Shown here piece by piece: positions 17,475 through 27,471 of a stretch of 64,000 bases of DNA. Every line of letters begins with the position of its first letter. The stretch's first letter is position 1. The translations under genes were made by a program, and so were the position numbers. The notes under the pieces were generated by a model. It did not search any database, was not told the DNA's origin, and was given only the letters and a program-made list of their open reading frames with translations. This DNA is from Jiulongibacter sp024742395 (GTDB lineage Bacteria > Bacteroidota > Bacteroidia > Cytophagales > Spirosomataceae). The DNA lies in assembly GCA_965249455.1 (NCBI GenBank), contig OZ252236.1, positions 2,418,001 to 2,482,000 on the forward strand, read 5' to 3'.

Positions 17475-20032
17475 AGGTTAAAATTTGCACACTCATCATG
17501 CTCTTAGTGCTTTCAAATGAGGCTTATCCTCAATGCAATACAAGTGACTTTTCTGCACTGAAAGACTTTTACAATAACAACTTGACCGTTGATTGGTCCC
17601 ATGGTCAATCCGGTACTTGGGATATTATAAAGAATAATGCCACCCCTCCATTAAACTGCACTTTTCAAGGCATTTATGGAATAACCAGCGAAACTATTGG
17701 TGGTGAAGAAAGAGTGACGGGCATATCTTTCCAGTATAACCGTTTTACAGGAGTCTTAGTTAGTTCTATAGGTAATCTAACCGAATTGAAAACTCTTGTT
17801 CTAGCAGAGACTAAAACAGTTTACCCTATTGCTTTTTTACACGGAACACTTCCAATTGAGTTATTGAATTTAACAAAATTGACTAATATAAATTTAAGTA
17901 ATAATGGACTATCTGGATCAGTTCCTGATTTTGGTTCGTTGCCTTCACTTACTAATTTAAACATATCCGGTAACTTTTTTCAATTTGGAGACTTAGAAAC
18001 AAATTTCACCTCAAACCAAACTATATCTTCGTTCGCCTACCAAAGTCAAAGTTTCAATGATAATTTTTGGAATGAAAGGGCTCCAATTGGTGGAAATGCT
18101 ACACTCAACGCAAATGTATCTGGAACAAATAACCAGTATATATGGACGAAAAACGGCTCTGTCGTTAACGGAGAGTCCAATGCAACTTTAGTGATATCAA
18201 ATGTTCAAGAAAGTCAATTTGCAGAAGATAAATATAAAGCAGTAGTAACTAGCAGTTCAATCCCCGGGTTAACAATGACTACCCCAGATATAATTATTCT
18301 AGAGGATGGAGTTAACTGTCATCCGGCTGATTTTGCAGCTTTAAAGGATTTATATAATTCGGCAGGAGGGACTTCATGGTTTAATAATTCGCCTACTTCT
18401 TGGAATATTATAAAAGAAAATGCAACTCCCCCAGCAAATTGTACATTTTATGGAATTGTATATTTAACAAGTGAGAAAATTGCTGGAGCTGAGCGTATTA
18501 CTTCTTTTGTTCATGACGCTTGGGGAATAAACGGATCTATACCTCCTTCAATTGGTAATATGGAGCATCTAGAAGTATTTCAAATTAAGAATACCAACAG
18601 TTTAAGATCTCCTAAAATAGCAGCTATTCCATCGGAGATTAATGATCTTGCCAATTTAAAAAAACTGGTATTATTTGACTTGGAAATTGAAGGAGCGATT
18701 CCTTCATTATCTGGATTAGTATCATTGGAAGAGCTGGACTTAAGTAATAACAAGCTTGAAGGAAGTATACCTGTTTCACTTGGGTCATTGGCCAATGTTA
18801 AAATAATCAACCTATGGAATAATCAATTAACTGGAACGATTCCATCAAATTTCACTTCAATGAATAGTCTTCAGACACTATCCATTTTTGGAAACAATAT
18901 TTCCGGAACTGTCCCAGATTTATCAACCCTACCACTTTTAGAAAGTTTTTCAATAAGTCAAAATAGGTTTCAATTTGGCGATTTTGAGACAAAACTAAAT
19001 GACTTTAATAATGCTTTCACTTTTAACTATAAGCCACAGAAAAAAGTAAGTCCAAATGAGTATTTGAGAACAAATACTGGCGGAAACCTTACTCTAGAAG
19101 CTATCGTTTCAGGTGGTCAAAATAATTATCAATGGTATTTTGAAGGTAGTCCATTATCAGGAGAAACTAATTCAACATTAGTGCTAACCAATATACAGGC
19201 ATCACAATTTGAAATGCCTTATCACTGTGAAATAACTAGTGACATTGTTACTACCTTAACTTTACAAACTGGGGATAAAACTCTTCTTAAAAATGGCGTA
19301 AACTGTTCTGCCGTAGATTTTGCAGCGTTGAAGGCTTTTTATGACGCAGCCCAAGGAGGAAACTGGTTAAATAAAACTGGCTGGGAAATAATAGCAGAAA
19401 ACGCTTCACCACCAGCCAATTGTACGTTTACCGGCATTTATGGGACTACTAAAGCCGAAGTTAATAATGAGGAACGTATAGTTTCTTTAGACTTACAAGG
19501 GAATAATCTAAGAGGCACACTGAGCCCCTCACTTGGCGACCTTTCAGAACTTGCCACGCTACATATGGATGGGAACTATGTTGGATCTAGCTACAATAGA
19601 TTGACTGGAAGTATACCTGGTTCTCTAGGTGACTTAGTCCATCTAACATCTGTAAAACTTTCAAATCTAGGTCTCAGTGGTTGTTTTGATTACAACCTAA
19701 AAAAACTCTGTGGGCAATTAACCACAGCACAGTTTTACAACTATCAATTAGATGCCAATTGGGAAAATTTCTGTTCGTCTAATGATGGGGTATGTTCAGG
19801 TACTTTACCCCCATGTGCTGAAAGTGCAATTTTAGTTAGCATTGCCGATGATGTTTCATCAGGACAAACAAGCATAGATGTGAAAAATAGCACAGGTTTT
19901 ATAGAAGCTTCAAATAAGATTACGGGAACTGCGAAAGCCACTTTTTCGGCAGGGAGATACATTTATTTAAAACCTGGATTTATTGCCAATAGCGGAACTT
20001 TGTTCTTGGCTCAGAATGGTGGGTGCGATTAA
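17471..20032 (+). CDS. large secreted leucine-rich-repeat protein with C-terminal GGC domain
   Basis: 853 residues, signal peptide 1-21. Three similar modules begin at Cys22, Cys283 and Cys612, each opening C-x3-DF(S/A)ALK. Each is followed by a W-containing segment, a conserved NCTF-GI patch, plant-type LRRs (e.g. LEELDLSNNKLEGSIPVSLG) and, in the first two, an Ig-like stretch with a Y-x-W core. The C-terminal ~65 residues form a domain with IEASNKITG, AG-x6-LKPGF and a terminal NGGCD. The same domain ends the products at 22274 and 32261; I believe it is catalogued as the '3-coathanger stack' family. Likely an adhesin or surface-exposed binding protein. First structural gene of the LytTR-A operon. 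Confidence 0.83.
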   Translation: MKVKICTLIMLLVLSNEAYPQCNTSDFSALKDFYNNNLTVDWSHGQSGTWDIIKNNATPPLNCTFQGIYGITSETIGGEERVTGISFQYNRFTGVLVSSIGNLTELKTLVLAETKTVYPIAFLHGTLPIELLNLTKLTNINLSNNGLSGSVPDFGSLPSLTNLNISGNFFQFGDLETNFTSNQTISSFAYQSQSFNDNFWNERAPIGGNATLNANVSGTNNQYIWTKNGSVVNGESNATLVISNVQESQFAEDKYKAVVTSSSIPGLTMTTPDIIILEDGVNCHPADFAALKDLYNSAGGTSWFNNSPTSWNIIKENATPPANCTFYGIVYLTSEKIAGAERITSFVHDAWGINGSIPPSIGNMEHLEVFQIKNTNSLRSPKIAAIPSEINDLANLKKLVLFDLEIEGAIPSLSGLVSLEELDLSNNKLEGSIPVSLGSLANVKIINLWNNQLTGTIPSNFTSMNSLQTLSIFGNNISGTVPDLSTLPLLESFSISQNRFQFGDFETKLNDFNNAFTFNYKPQKKVSPNEYLRTNTGGNLTLEAIVSGGQNNYQWYFEGSPLSGETNSTLVLTNIQASQFEMPYHCEITSDIVTTLTLQTGDKTLLKNGVNCSAVDFAALKAFYDAAQGGNWLNKTGWEIIAENASPPANCTFTGIYGTTKAEVNNEERIVSLDLQGNNLRGTLSPSLGDLSELATLHMDGNYVGSSYNRLTGSIPGSLGDLVHLTSVKLSNLGLSGCFDYNLKKLCGQLTTAQFYNYQLDANWENFCSSNDGVCSGTLPPCAESAILVSIADDVSSGQTSIDVKNSTGFIEASNKITGTAKATFSAGRYIYLKPGFIANSGTLFLAQNGGCD

Positions 20033-20057
20033 TCCATAAACTCAAAATGATACTACT

Positions 20058-21182
20058 ATGAAAAGGATTCTAGTAATTCTACTACTTTTTTCTTGGACTC
20101 TAAATGCCCAAACCATCTTCAGGGTAAATAATAGCCCAGGCGTAACAGGCGTAAACGTTTACACCACCATCCAAGATGCTCATGATGCTGCCTCTGATGG
20201 GGATATAATTTATGTTGAGCCGAGTTTAGACTTTTATGGAGGTTTAGTATGTACTAAAAGGTTGACCATTTTGGGCAACGGATTTTTTCATGTAAATAAT
20301 GAAAATGATTCATTCGAAACTAAACAATCTATTCTTTACAGTGGAATTGTTTTTGACACTGGAAGTGATAGTTCTGTTGTTCGGGGACTTACTATTGGTA
20401 GTCCTTCTCTACCTAATTCAAATTCAATTGAAGGAAAGGCAGTAAATAAAATACAAATCTCTAATTGTAGAATATATGGGAAAATCTACTTCAATTATAG
20501 CTACGATAGCGAGCTTTCCATTTATTTGAGATGTTCAGGTTGGGTTATAACTCAAAACTTTTGCCAAGAGTTAAATTCGCCAGCTCAATTAAATATTCCG
20601 AAACCTACTTACTTAGTTATTTCCAATAACTTCATAGGATATGCTGCTAATATTGGAGGAGGTTCATTTCTTTATAATATTACAGTACTTAATGCCGGAG
20701 GGCTGATGGGCTTTTATAATATCTATGGCTCTGAAATTTTTAACAATATTATTCAAACTACATCTTGTGATAATTGCGGTGAACCAAATCCTCTATTTGC
20801 TTCTGCGGCGACTGATAACACTAGTGTGTATAATAATATTTTGATTTATGATGACATGGATGATGGTTGGAGTCCGCAATGGAAGCTTCCTGAAGGTAAT
20901 GGGAATGTCAGCAATGTTGAAAAAGGTACAGTTTTTACAATACCCAATCCAGACAACTATTTTGAATACAATTGGGCTGATAAAAACTATATTCTGAATC
21001 CAAGTTCTCCAGCAAAGGGTATAGGAGTCAATGGTGAAGACGCTGGAGCCTTCGGCGGAGTAAATCCATATGTATTAGCAGGTCAAATTCCATATCCTAT
21101 CATTACAGATTTTAAATCAACGGGTGCAGGAAATGCTTCTGTACCACTTCAAATTGATATCACCGTAAAAGCAAACAATTAA
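20058..21182 (+). CDS. secreted right-handed beta-helix protein (tandem copy 1)
   Basis: 374 residues with a signal peptide (MKRILVILLLFSWTLNAQ). The N-terminal IFRVNN, then TTIQDAHDAASDGDIIYVEPS, is the start pattern of pectin-lyase-fold proteins; short Asn-rich turns follow (ISNCRI, ISNNFIGY, IFNNII). No catalytic Asp/Arg cluster of a lyase is evident. It carries no C-terminal GGC domain and ends ITVKANN. It is a tandem duplicate of the next gene (4-bp gap), with conserved ends and a diverged middle. Confidence 0.78.
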   Translation: MKRILVILLLFSWTLNAQTIFRVNNSPGVTGVNVYTTIQDAHDAASDGDIIYVEPSLDFYGGLVCTKRLTILGNGFFHVNNENDSFETKQSILYSGIVFDTGSDSSVVRGLTIGSPSLPNSNSIEGKAVNKIQISNCRIYGKIYFNYSYDSELSIYLRCSGWVITQNFCQELNSPAQLNIPKPTYLVISNNFIGYAANIGGGSFLYNITVLNAGGLMGFYNIYGSEIFNNIIQTTSCDNCGEPNPLFASAATDNTSVYNNILIYDDMDDGWSPQWKLPEGNGNVSNVEKGTVFTIPNPDNYFEYNWADKNYILNPSSPAKGIGVNGEDAGAFGGVNPYVLAGQIPYPIITDFKSTGAGNASVPLQIDITVKANN

Positions 21183-21186
21183 GCTT

Positions 21187-22269
21187 ATGAAAAAGATACT
21201 ACTTTTAATACTAGCACTATGCCCTATTCTAACTTTCAGTCAGAATATTTTCAGGGTAAATAATACGTCAGGAGTAATAGGTGAAAACGTTTATGCAAAT
21301 CTGCAAGATGCACATGACGCAGCTTCTGATGGGGATATTATTTATGTGGAGCCGAGTCCGGAAGAATATCCACAGGCCACGCTTACAAAGCCAATTACCA
21401 TAATTGGTAACGGTTATTTCTTGCAAGAAAATAATATTGAAATTGAAGATAATCTTGAATCTAGAATTAGCAGTATTACCTTACCCTATAATGAAGGAAA
21501 CCCAAGTCTCAATGCCAGTAATTCAACGTTTTACGGTCTGTCAATTGGAACAATAAGTGCAGATCGAATTTCAAATGTGCAATTAGAAAGATGTTTAGTT
21601 GGTGATCTAGAAACTGGTTCTTACTCAGGTTCTTGTTCTGCTTGGACAATTAAAAAATGCTATGTGTACAATTTATATGGTAGTAAAACTTCATTTTATC
21701 TTTCCTCAAGTTTCTTGATTACAAACAATATAATAAGGAATGTTTTAGCTGGCTACAGTTTTAGTACCATTGCCAATAATACTTTTGGATTTGGAAGTGG
21801 TAATTCTATGGGAGCAATTAAGAATTCAATTATGAGCAATAATATTATGATAGCAGGGTCTTGTTTAGAGTCGGAAGGAGGGTGTAATCACTCTCCAGAC
21901 TATGGGCCAAGTAATAGCATCTCTAATAATATTGTTGTTTTTGATGATGAGGGTGGGACTAAAGTGCCTGTTTATAATTTACCTAATGACAATGGTAATA
22001 TATCAGGCGAGGATCTACTTGCCACGTTTCTTTTAGCAAAAAATCCCATGTTTATAGAAAGTAAAGATTCCGATTTACAACTTGCTGCAAGTTCTCCTGC
22101 AAAAGGAATAGGAACTGGAGGTGTGGATGCTGGAGCATTTGGTGGGGCAGACCCATATGTCATCTCAGGTCAAATTCCTTTTCCTATTATCAAAAATTTC
22201 ATCACCACTGGTGTAGGAAATTCAGCTGTACCATTGAACGTAAATATTACAATCACTGGAAACAATTAA
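21187..22269 (+). CDS. secreted right-handed beta-helix protein (tandem copy 2)
   Basis: 360 residues with a signal peptide (MKKILLLILALCPILTFSQ). It shares IFRVNNTSGV, NLQDAHDAASDGDIIYVEPS and the C-terminal AGAFGGADPYV...GQIPFPII with copy 1; the middle beta-helix coils have diverged. It ends ITITGNN. The role is probably surface binding or scaffold; no enzyme motif is seen. Four bases separate it from the next gene, consistent with one operon. Confidence 0.78.
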   Translation: MKKILLLILALCPILTFSQNIFRVNNTSGVIGENVYANLQDAHDAASDGDIIYVEPSPEEYPQATLTKPITIIGNGYFLQENNIEIEDNLESRISSITLPYNEGNPSLNASNSTFYGLSIGTISADRISNVQLERCLVGDLETGSYSGSCSAWTIKKCYVYNLYGSKTSFYLSSSFLITNNIIRNVLAGYSFSTIANNTFGFGSGNSMGAIKNSIMSNNIMIAGSCLESEGGCNHSPDYGPSNSISNNIVVFDDEGGTKVPVYNLPNDNGNISGEDLLATFLLAKNPMFIESKDSDLQLAASSPAKGIGTGGVDAGAFGGADPYVISGQIPFPIIKNFITTGVGNSAVPLNVNITITGNN

Positions 22270-22273
22270 GGCT

Positions 22274-23539
22274 ATGAAAAAGATCTTATTCCTTCTATTG
22301 CTTACGGTCAATGCTTTCGCCCAAAACATTACTAAAGTAGAATACTTTATTGACAATGACCCTGGATATAACTTGGGTACTGAAGTATCTATAACCGCTG
22401 GAACTCCGCAGAATTTGTCGTTTCCCGTTTCATTAACAGGAGAAAATGAGGGGTTTCATTTCTTAACTATTAGAGCCAAAGACGAAAATGATAAATGGGG
22501 GATGCCACTTGTTCGTCCATTCTATGTGACCTCTTTATCATCATCATTGGTAAAGCCTTATATAGTAAAAATGGAATACTTCGTAGATTCAGACCCTGGC
22601 TATGGTTTGGCTACTAATGTTCCTATAACTTCTGGGAGTTCAGTGGATAAAAACATTGCGGTGACGCTAGCATCCAATTTACCATCTGGTTTCCATTTTT
22701 TTTCAATCAGAGCAAAGGACGAAAATGGCAAATGGAGTCAGGTACTGGTAAGGCCATTTTATATTGATAGGTTACCTTCAAATGCCTTACCTATTATTAC
22801 TCAGCTAGAATATTTTATTGATAACGACCCTGGATACGGAGTTGCTACAACTGTTAGCTTTTCAAGTGGTTCTGAGATTCAAAAAACCATGATGATTAAT
22901 CTAAATTCCTTATCCAACGGTGAACACAAAATTTTCATAAGAGCGAAAGATCAAAATGGGCGTTGGAGCATGGTAGGCTTAAAGTCTTTTATCGTCCAAG
23001 ATAATGTGGTGGTAGCCACAGAAGTTCCAGAAGCTTGGTGCAAAGAAACCGTATTCAATATTCCTTATGAAGCAGGCGGTAGCTTTGCCGTTGATAATGT
23101 GTTTACAGCTCAGTTATCAGATGAAAATGGGAGTTTTTCCTCACCTACCGTTATTGGTTCTATAAACAGTTCTTCATCTGGTATAATTACCGCTACTATT
23201 CCTTCGGGAGTTAGTTTAGGAACTGGTTATTTGATAAGGATTGTTTCTAGCAATCCTGTGATAAGTAATGGCTCACCTTATGATTTCTCCATTTTAGACG
23301 AATGCCCACCACCATGTGCCCTGTCTTTAAATTTAACAAACCCAAATGACCAAATTACTTCGGGAAATTCAATCTTAGAAGCCTCAGCAAACGGAGGGTA
23401 TATTGAAGCACAAAATACTATAACTGGAGTAAATACTAGGTCGACCTACAAAGCAGGAGCTTACATATTAATGAAACCAGGTTTCTTTGTTGATAATGGA
23501 GCAGTTTTCAAAACTGAGTTTGGAGGTTGTGTCGAATAA
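22274..23539 (+). CDS. secreted three-repeat protein with C-terminal GGC domain
   Basis: 421 residues, signal peptide (MKKILFLLLLTVNAFAQ). Three ~80-residue repeats start near residues 21, 100 and 178. Each opens EYF(I/V)D-DPGY and closes with F(L)..IRAKD.N..WS....(R/K).F. A sheet-like segment follows. The C-terminal domain has YIEAQNTITG, KAGAYILMKPGFF and ends FGGCVE, the same type as in the products at 17471 and 32261. Last gene of the LytTR-A operon; its stop abuts the convergent sterol-desaturase gene with no gap. Confidence 0.75.
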   Translation: MKKILFLLLLTVNAFAQNITKVEYFIDNDPGYNLGTEVSITAGTPQNLSFPVSLTGENEGFHFLTIRAKDENDKWGMPLVRPFYVTSLSSSLVKPYIVKMEYFVDSDPGYGLATNVPITSGSSVDKNIAVTLASNLPSGFHFFSIRAKDENGKWSQVLVRPFYIDRLPSNALPIITQLEYFIDNDPGYGVATTVSFSSGSEIQKTMMINLNSLSNGEHKIFIRAKDQNGRWSMVGLKSFIVQDNVVVATEVPEAWCKETVFNIPYEAGGSFAVDNVFTAQLSDENGSFSSPTVIGSINSSSSGIITATIPSGVSLGTGYLIRIVSSNPVISNGSPYDFSILDECPPPCALSLNLTNPNDQITSGNSILEASANGGYIEAQNTITGVNTRSTYKAGAYILMKPGFFVDNGAVFKTEFGGCVE

Positions 23540-24379
23540 TCACTCCCCAAACTTTCCGCCAGTAGGAGCTCGGTATTCTTGGAAAGGTATTTTTAGAAGA
23601 TTGCCTAATTTATTGTTTTCTTCAGCTTTCATGTGGGTGTCTATACCATAAACTAATTTTTCTCTGTCCAAGGTCATAAAGGTGCCAAACAGTCGGTCCC
23701 AGATAGAGAAAATATTCCCATAGTTTGAATCTGTATACGGCTGTGTATAATGATGGTGAACTTTGTGCATATCCGGTGAAATAATAAGCAGACTTATGGC
23801 TTTATCGAGAGCCTTTGGTAAAGTAATATTGGCATGATTAAACTGAGAAAGAAGAACAGAAATGCTTTGGTACATAAAGACGAGCCACATGGGTGTGCCT
23901 ACTAACAATACTCCGGCTGTCGTGAAAATAAAACGGAATACACTCTCACCCGGATGATGTCTATTGGCTGAGGTGGTATCCACCCAGGTGTCGGTATGAT
24001 GAATCAAATGAAAACGCCACATCCATTTGACTTTATGTTCTGCCCAATGGACAAAATAAGCACCGATTAAATCCAATAGCATCAGTCCAATGATCATGTA
24101 CAGCCAAAGTGGCATTTCCGGCAACCACTGCAAAATACCAAAGCCATTAGAAACGGTCCAATCTGCTGTTTTCAGTAGAATAAATGCCAAAGCAAAATTG
24201 ATGACGATCGTGGTTAACGTAAAAAAAATATTGATGGCAGCATGCTGCCATTTGTTGTAAGAAAATTTAATGAGTGGTACAGCACTTTCAATGAGCCAAA
24301 AAAAAGTAATACCTCCTACAAGAATCAGACTTCTGTGTGAGGAAGGTATAGTGCTGAAGTAGTTGATGATGTTTTCCAT
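23540..24379 (-). CDS. sterol desaturase / fatty acid hydroxylase family protein
   Basis: 279 residues with about five membrane helices. The family's di-iron histidine clusters are complete: HWAEH and HLIHH near 125-145, NRHHPGE near 160, and HKVHHHY near 225. Members hydroxylate or desaturate sterols, fatty acids or carotenoids at the membrane. The substrate here is unknown. Stop codon directly abuts the convergent secreted-protein gene. Confidence 0.87.
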   Translation of the reverse strand: MENIINYFSTIPSSHRSLILVGGITFFWLIESAVPLIKFSYNKWQHAAINIFFTLTTIVINFALAFILLKTADWTVSNGFGILQWLPEMPLWLYMIIGLMLLDLIGAYFVHWAEHKVKWMWRFHLIHHTDTWVDTTSANRHHPGESVFRFIFTTAGVLLVGTPMWLVFMYQSISVLLSQFNHANITLPKALDKAISLLIISPDMHKVHHHYTQPYTDSNYGNIFSIWDRLFGTFMTLDREKLVYGIDTHMKAEENNKLGNLLKIPFQEYRAPTGGKFGE

Positions 24380-24427
24380 TTCAATAGGTTAGATCACCAA
24401 ACTTAATAAAAAAACTAAATTCTTTCT

Positions 24428-25051
24428 TTACAATGCCCTGAAACTAAAGCCTTTTTCAGTGAAGTGTTCTAAGAATTCAGGTAATGCGAATGACATGTTT
24501 TGCTGAGCCTTAAGACTGTCATGAAACAGCACTATTGAACCATTCTGAGTGGCATTGATTGTGTTTTGAAGACATTCCTTGGGTGAAATATCTTTCCGGT
24601 AATCTTGAGAAAGGGTAGACCACATGATGATCTGATATTCTTTTTTGAGAGAGATTATTTGGCTTCTCTTTATTCTGCCATAAGGAGGCCTGAATAAAAG
24701 TTTTGTATCAGGGAGGTATTGACTAATGATTTCGCGGCAAGCATGAGTATCCTGTAAATAGAGACTATCCTCAGTTTTCCAGCCCTTTAAATGGTGAAAA
24801 GTATGGTTGCCAATACTATGGCCAGCCTCATAGACTTGTTGAAATATTTCAGGGTGTTTTTGAATGTTGTGTCCAATGCAAAAAAAAGTGGCTTTTGCAT
24901 TATATTGTTGAAGTGTTTTAAGTACAAAAGGGGTGACTTCAGGAATGGGGCCATCATCAAAAGTTAAATAAATTACTTTATCATTTGTTTCCACCTTCCA
25001 GGTTAAGGAAGGATAAATACTTCTTAAAATTGCCGGAGTTTTATACAACAT
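24428..25051 (-). CDS. polysaccharide deacetylase (NodB-type)
   Basis: 207 residues. The NodB motifs are present: TFDDGP (motif 1), SIGNHTFHH (motif 2, metal His), FRPPYG (motif 3) and a C-terminal VLFHDS. It removes N- or O-acetyl groups from chitin-like, peptidoglycan or exopolysaccharide chains. No signal peptide is visible. The ATG overlaps the stop of the upstream GT2 gene (TAATG), so both act together, probably in exopolysaccharide synthesis. Confidence 0.88.
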   Translation of the reverse strand: MLYKTPAILRSIYPSLTWKVETNDKVIYLTFDDGPIPEVTPFVLKTLQQYNAKATFFCIGHNIQKHPEIFQQVYEAGHSIGNHTFHHLKGWKTEDSLYLQDTHACREIISQYLPDTKLLFRPPYGRIKRSQIISLKKEYQIIMWSTLSQDYRKDISPKECLQNTINATQNGSIVLFHDSLKAQQNMSFALPEFLEHFTEKGFSFRAL

Positions 25052-26208
25052 TATTTAAGCGTTCTGTTTTTCCAGACATATTCCTTTTTCCCCAGGGAAC
25101 TAAGCCCAAAAAGCAGGACATAAAAAGGGTAAATAAGCTGAAGCAAAGGAATCCATAGGATCAATCTTATTTTGCCAAAGAATACAAGTGTGGCACCCAA
25201 AAAAAGGAATTCCGGCCATATTTTCATCAAAACTAAAAGAGTATCTCCAGTGAATAGAGCGAGGCAAAAGGCAAGATTACTGCTAAAAATAAATAGGGCC
25301 ATAAGTTTAGGAGAAAGGCTTTGGTAATATGACCATTTGCTGGCCCAGCGTTTTCTTTGACGGTAAAAACTACCCCAGTTAGGCAGTGCATCCGTCAGAA
25401 CGATTGCATCGCGAGATTTTAAGTAATGTACTTGATTTGGGAATGTATGAGACATTTTGTGCATCAGGAACTCATCGTCACCGCTGGCAATACTTTCGTT
25501 TCCTTCAAAACCTTTCACTGCATAAAAGGCCTTCTTCAGATAGGCAATATTGGCTCCGCTGCACATATTTGGAACCCCCTTTTTGATAGAAACTGCTCCT
25601 GAAATTATCAGACTGGCAAACTCTATCTGCTGGAAATAGAGCCAGGCATTTTGTATCAGTGAAGAATGCTTTTTACTAGAAAAAAAGACCGGGGAACTAA
25701 GAAATACAGGCTTGTGCACCTCAAAGTAATCAAGGATGGTCTCCAGCCAATTTGGTTTAACTACGCAATCTCCATCTGTGGTAACAATAATTTCTCCTTT
25801 TGCTGATTCAACACAATGGGTAATGGCTCTTTTTTTGGGCGAAGCATTTCCTTGTATTTCGGGTAGATTTATGAGCTTGAGGTCAAGTTCAGACGTAGAA
25901 ATGAAATTATTGACTAGTGTAGCTGTGGAATCAGTGCTGCTGTCATTTGCAATGATGACTTCAAATTTAGGATAAACAAGACTTTGATTTTGTAGTCCTT
26001 CTAATAGGGCGATTATATTTTTCTCTTCGTTTCTGACTGGTATTATTACACTGATTGTTAAACTAAATTTGGATACATTGTTTGACGTTCTATACATTGG
26101 CCATTTCTGCCAGAAATAAATTAGGGCAAAGCAAAAGATGCCATATAGTGAGATAAAAAAAAGTGCAATGCTGTGCAAAGAATATTGTTTTGACTCAAAT
26201 TTAGTCAA
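25051..26208 (-). CDS. membrane glycosyltransferase family 2
   Basis: 385 residues. An N-terminal helix, then a GT-A domain: SVIIPVRNEEKNI, NDSSTDST, TTDGDC (donor/metal site), GDDEF, and QRKRWASKW (the processive QxxRW-like site). Two or three C-terminal helices follow. It probably builds or extends a polysaccharide that the coupled deacetylase modifies. The only start available is a TTG at 26208 or another TTG further in; no ATG precedes the first helix. Divergent from ruvC. Confidence 0.85.
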   Translation of the reverse strand: MTKFESKQYSLHSIALFFISLYGIFCFALIYFWQKWPMYRTSNNVSKFSLTISVIIPVRNEEKNIIALLEGLQNQSLVYPKFEVIIANDSSTDSTATLVNNFISTSELDLKLINLPEIQGNASPKKRAITHCVESAKGEIIVTTDGDCVVKPNWLETILDYFEVHKPVFLSSPVFFSSKKHSSLIQNAWLYFQQIEFASLIISGAVSIKKGVPNMCSGANIAYLKKAFYAVKGFEGNESIASGDDEFLMHKMSHTFPNQVHYLKSRDAIVLTDALPNWGSFYRQRKRWASKWSYYQSLSPKLMALFIFSSNLAFCLALFTGDTLLVLMKIWPEFLFLGATLVFFGKIRLILWIPLLQLIYPFYVLLFGLSSLGKKEYVWKNRTLK

Positions 26209-26252
26209 TCTCTCAATTAACTGAGCTATTAAAAAGGTGTACCTTTATCTTA

Positions 26253-26822
26253 ATGATCAAAGAAGAGAAAATCATTTTAGGCATTGATCCGGGAACACGG
26301 ATTATGGGTTATGGTGTCATAGGTGTGCAGGGGAGTGCTTTGCGAATTGTACAATATGGCGTTTTAAGGTTAGAGAAGTTGCCTTCTCATGAAATGAAAC
26401 TTAAAAAGATCTACGAAAGAATTAGTGGCATTATTGAAGAGTATTTACCAGATGAAATGGCAATTGAGGCACCTTTTTATGGCAAAAATGTGCAGTCTAT
26501 GCTTAAGCTGGGTAGAGCACAAGGGGTGGCTATGGCTGCAGCACTTGGCAGAGATGTGCCTATTGTAGAGTATTTACCAAAAAAAGTGAAACAAAGTGTT
26601 ACAGGCAACGGGAATGCCAGCAAAGATCAGGTGGCTTATATGCTTGAGCAGATCTTTAATCAGAAATTAGAAGGGCAGTTTGAGGATGCTACAGACGCAC
26701 TTGGCGTGGCTGTTTGTCATTACAATCATAGCCGAACAAAAGCTTTAACCGGTAATAACAGTGGTAAAAAGGGTTGGGCGGCTTTTGTCAGTGAAAACAA
26801 AGATCGGGTTAAAGGGGTGTAG
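26253..26822 (+). CDS. ruvC: Holliday junction resolvase RuvC
   Basis: 189 residues. RNase H-fold endonuclease that cuts Holliday junctions in the RuvABC complex. Catalytic acidic residues are visible: Asp12 in ILGIDPGT, Glu72 in MAIEAPF, and Asp145/Asp148 in FEDATDALG. FYGKNVQSMLKLGRAQGV is the conserved substrate loop. Slightly longer than E. coli RuvC because of a C-terminal tail of about 25 residues. Its stop lies one base from the convergent rpe stop. Confidence 0.96.
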   Translation: MIKEEKIILGIDPGTRIMGYGVIGVQGSALRIVQYGVLRLEKLPSHEMKLKKIYERISGIIEEYLPDEMAIEAPFYGKNVQSMLKLGRAQGVAMAAALGRDVPIVEYLPKKVKQSVTGNGNASKDQVAYMLEQIFNQKLEGQFEDATDALGVAVCHYNHSRTKALTGNNSGKKGWAAFVSENKDRVKGV

Positions 26823-26823
26823 T

Positions 26824-27471
26824 TTATAACTTCTTTAACTCCGAAATAATTGATTTTGGATTAGAATTGCCAAATACAAAACTACCTGCCACTAAAGCAT
26901 CAGCACCTGCTTCTACTAACTTTTTACCTGTATCTAAGTTTACTCCACCGTCTATTTCAATTATGGTGTTCAGTTGCCTCTCCGATATCATAGCTTTGAG
27001 CTTTTTAACCTTTTCGATTGTCTGAGGAATAAATTTCTGACCACCATATCCTGGGTTAACTGACATTAAAAGCACCATGTCACAGTCAATTAATATATCC
27101 TCTAAAACAGACACGGGGGTAGAGGGATTTAAAACGATGCCTGCTTTGCAACCCGCTTCTTTAATTTGAGCTAAGGTTCTATGCATATGAATACTTGCCT
27201 CATGATGCACTGTAATAGTCTCTGCTCCTAACTTGGCGAATTCCTCAATGTACCTTTCTGGCTGTACTATCATTAGATGAACATCCAGCGGCTTTTTAGC
27301 ATGTTCATTAATCGCTTTAACAACTGGCATGCCAAAAGAAATATTAGGTACAAAGACACCATCCATCACATCAATATGAAACCAGTCTGCTTCAGATTCA
27401 TTAATTAATTCAATATCTCTTTGAAGATTTGCAAAATCAGCAGCTAATAGAGATGGGGCAATGATGGGCAT
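26824..27471 (-). CDS. rpe: ribulose-phosphate 3-epimerase
   Basis: 215 residues from the ATG at 27471 (MPIIAPSLLAADF); the frame extends 16 codons upstream, but the family starts here. TIM-barrel enzyme that interconverts ribulose-5-P and xylulose-5-P in the pentose phosphate pathway. Signature sites: HIDVMDGVFVPN, HLMIVQPERY, MSVNPGYGGQKF, EIDGGVN and AGSFVFG. Stands alone. Confidence 0.96.
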   Translation of the reverse strand: MPIIAPSLLAADFANLQRDIELINESEADWFHIDVMDGVFVPNISFGMPVVKAINEHAKKPLDVHLMIVQPERYIEEFAKLGAETITVHHEASIHMHRTLAQIKEAGCKAGIVLNPSTPVSVLEDILIDCDMVLLMSVNPGYGGQKFIPQTIEKVKKLKAMISERQLNTIIEIDGGVNLDTGKKLVEAGADALVAGSFVFGNSNPKSIISELKKL

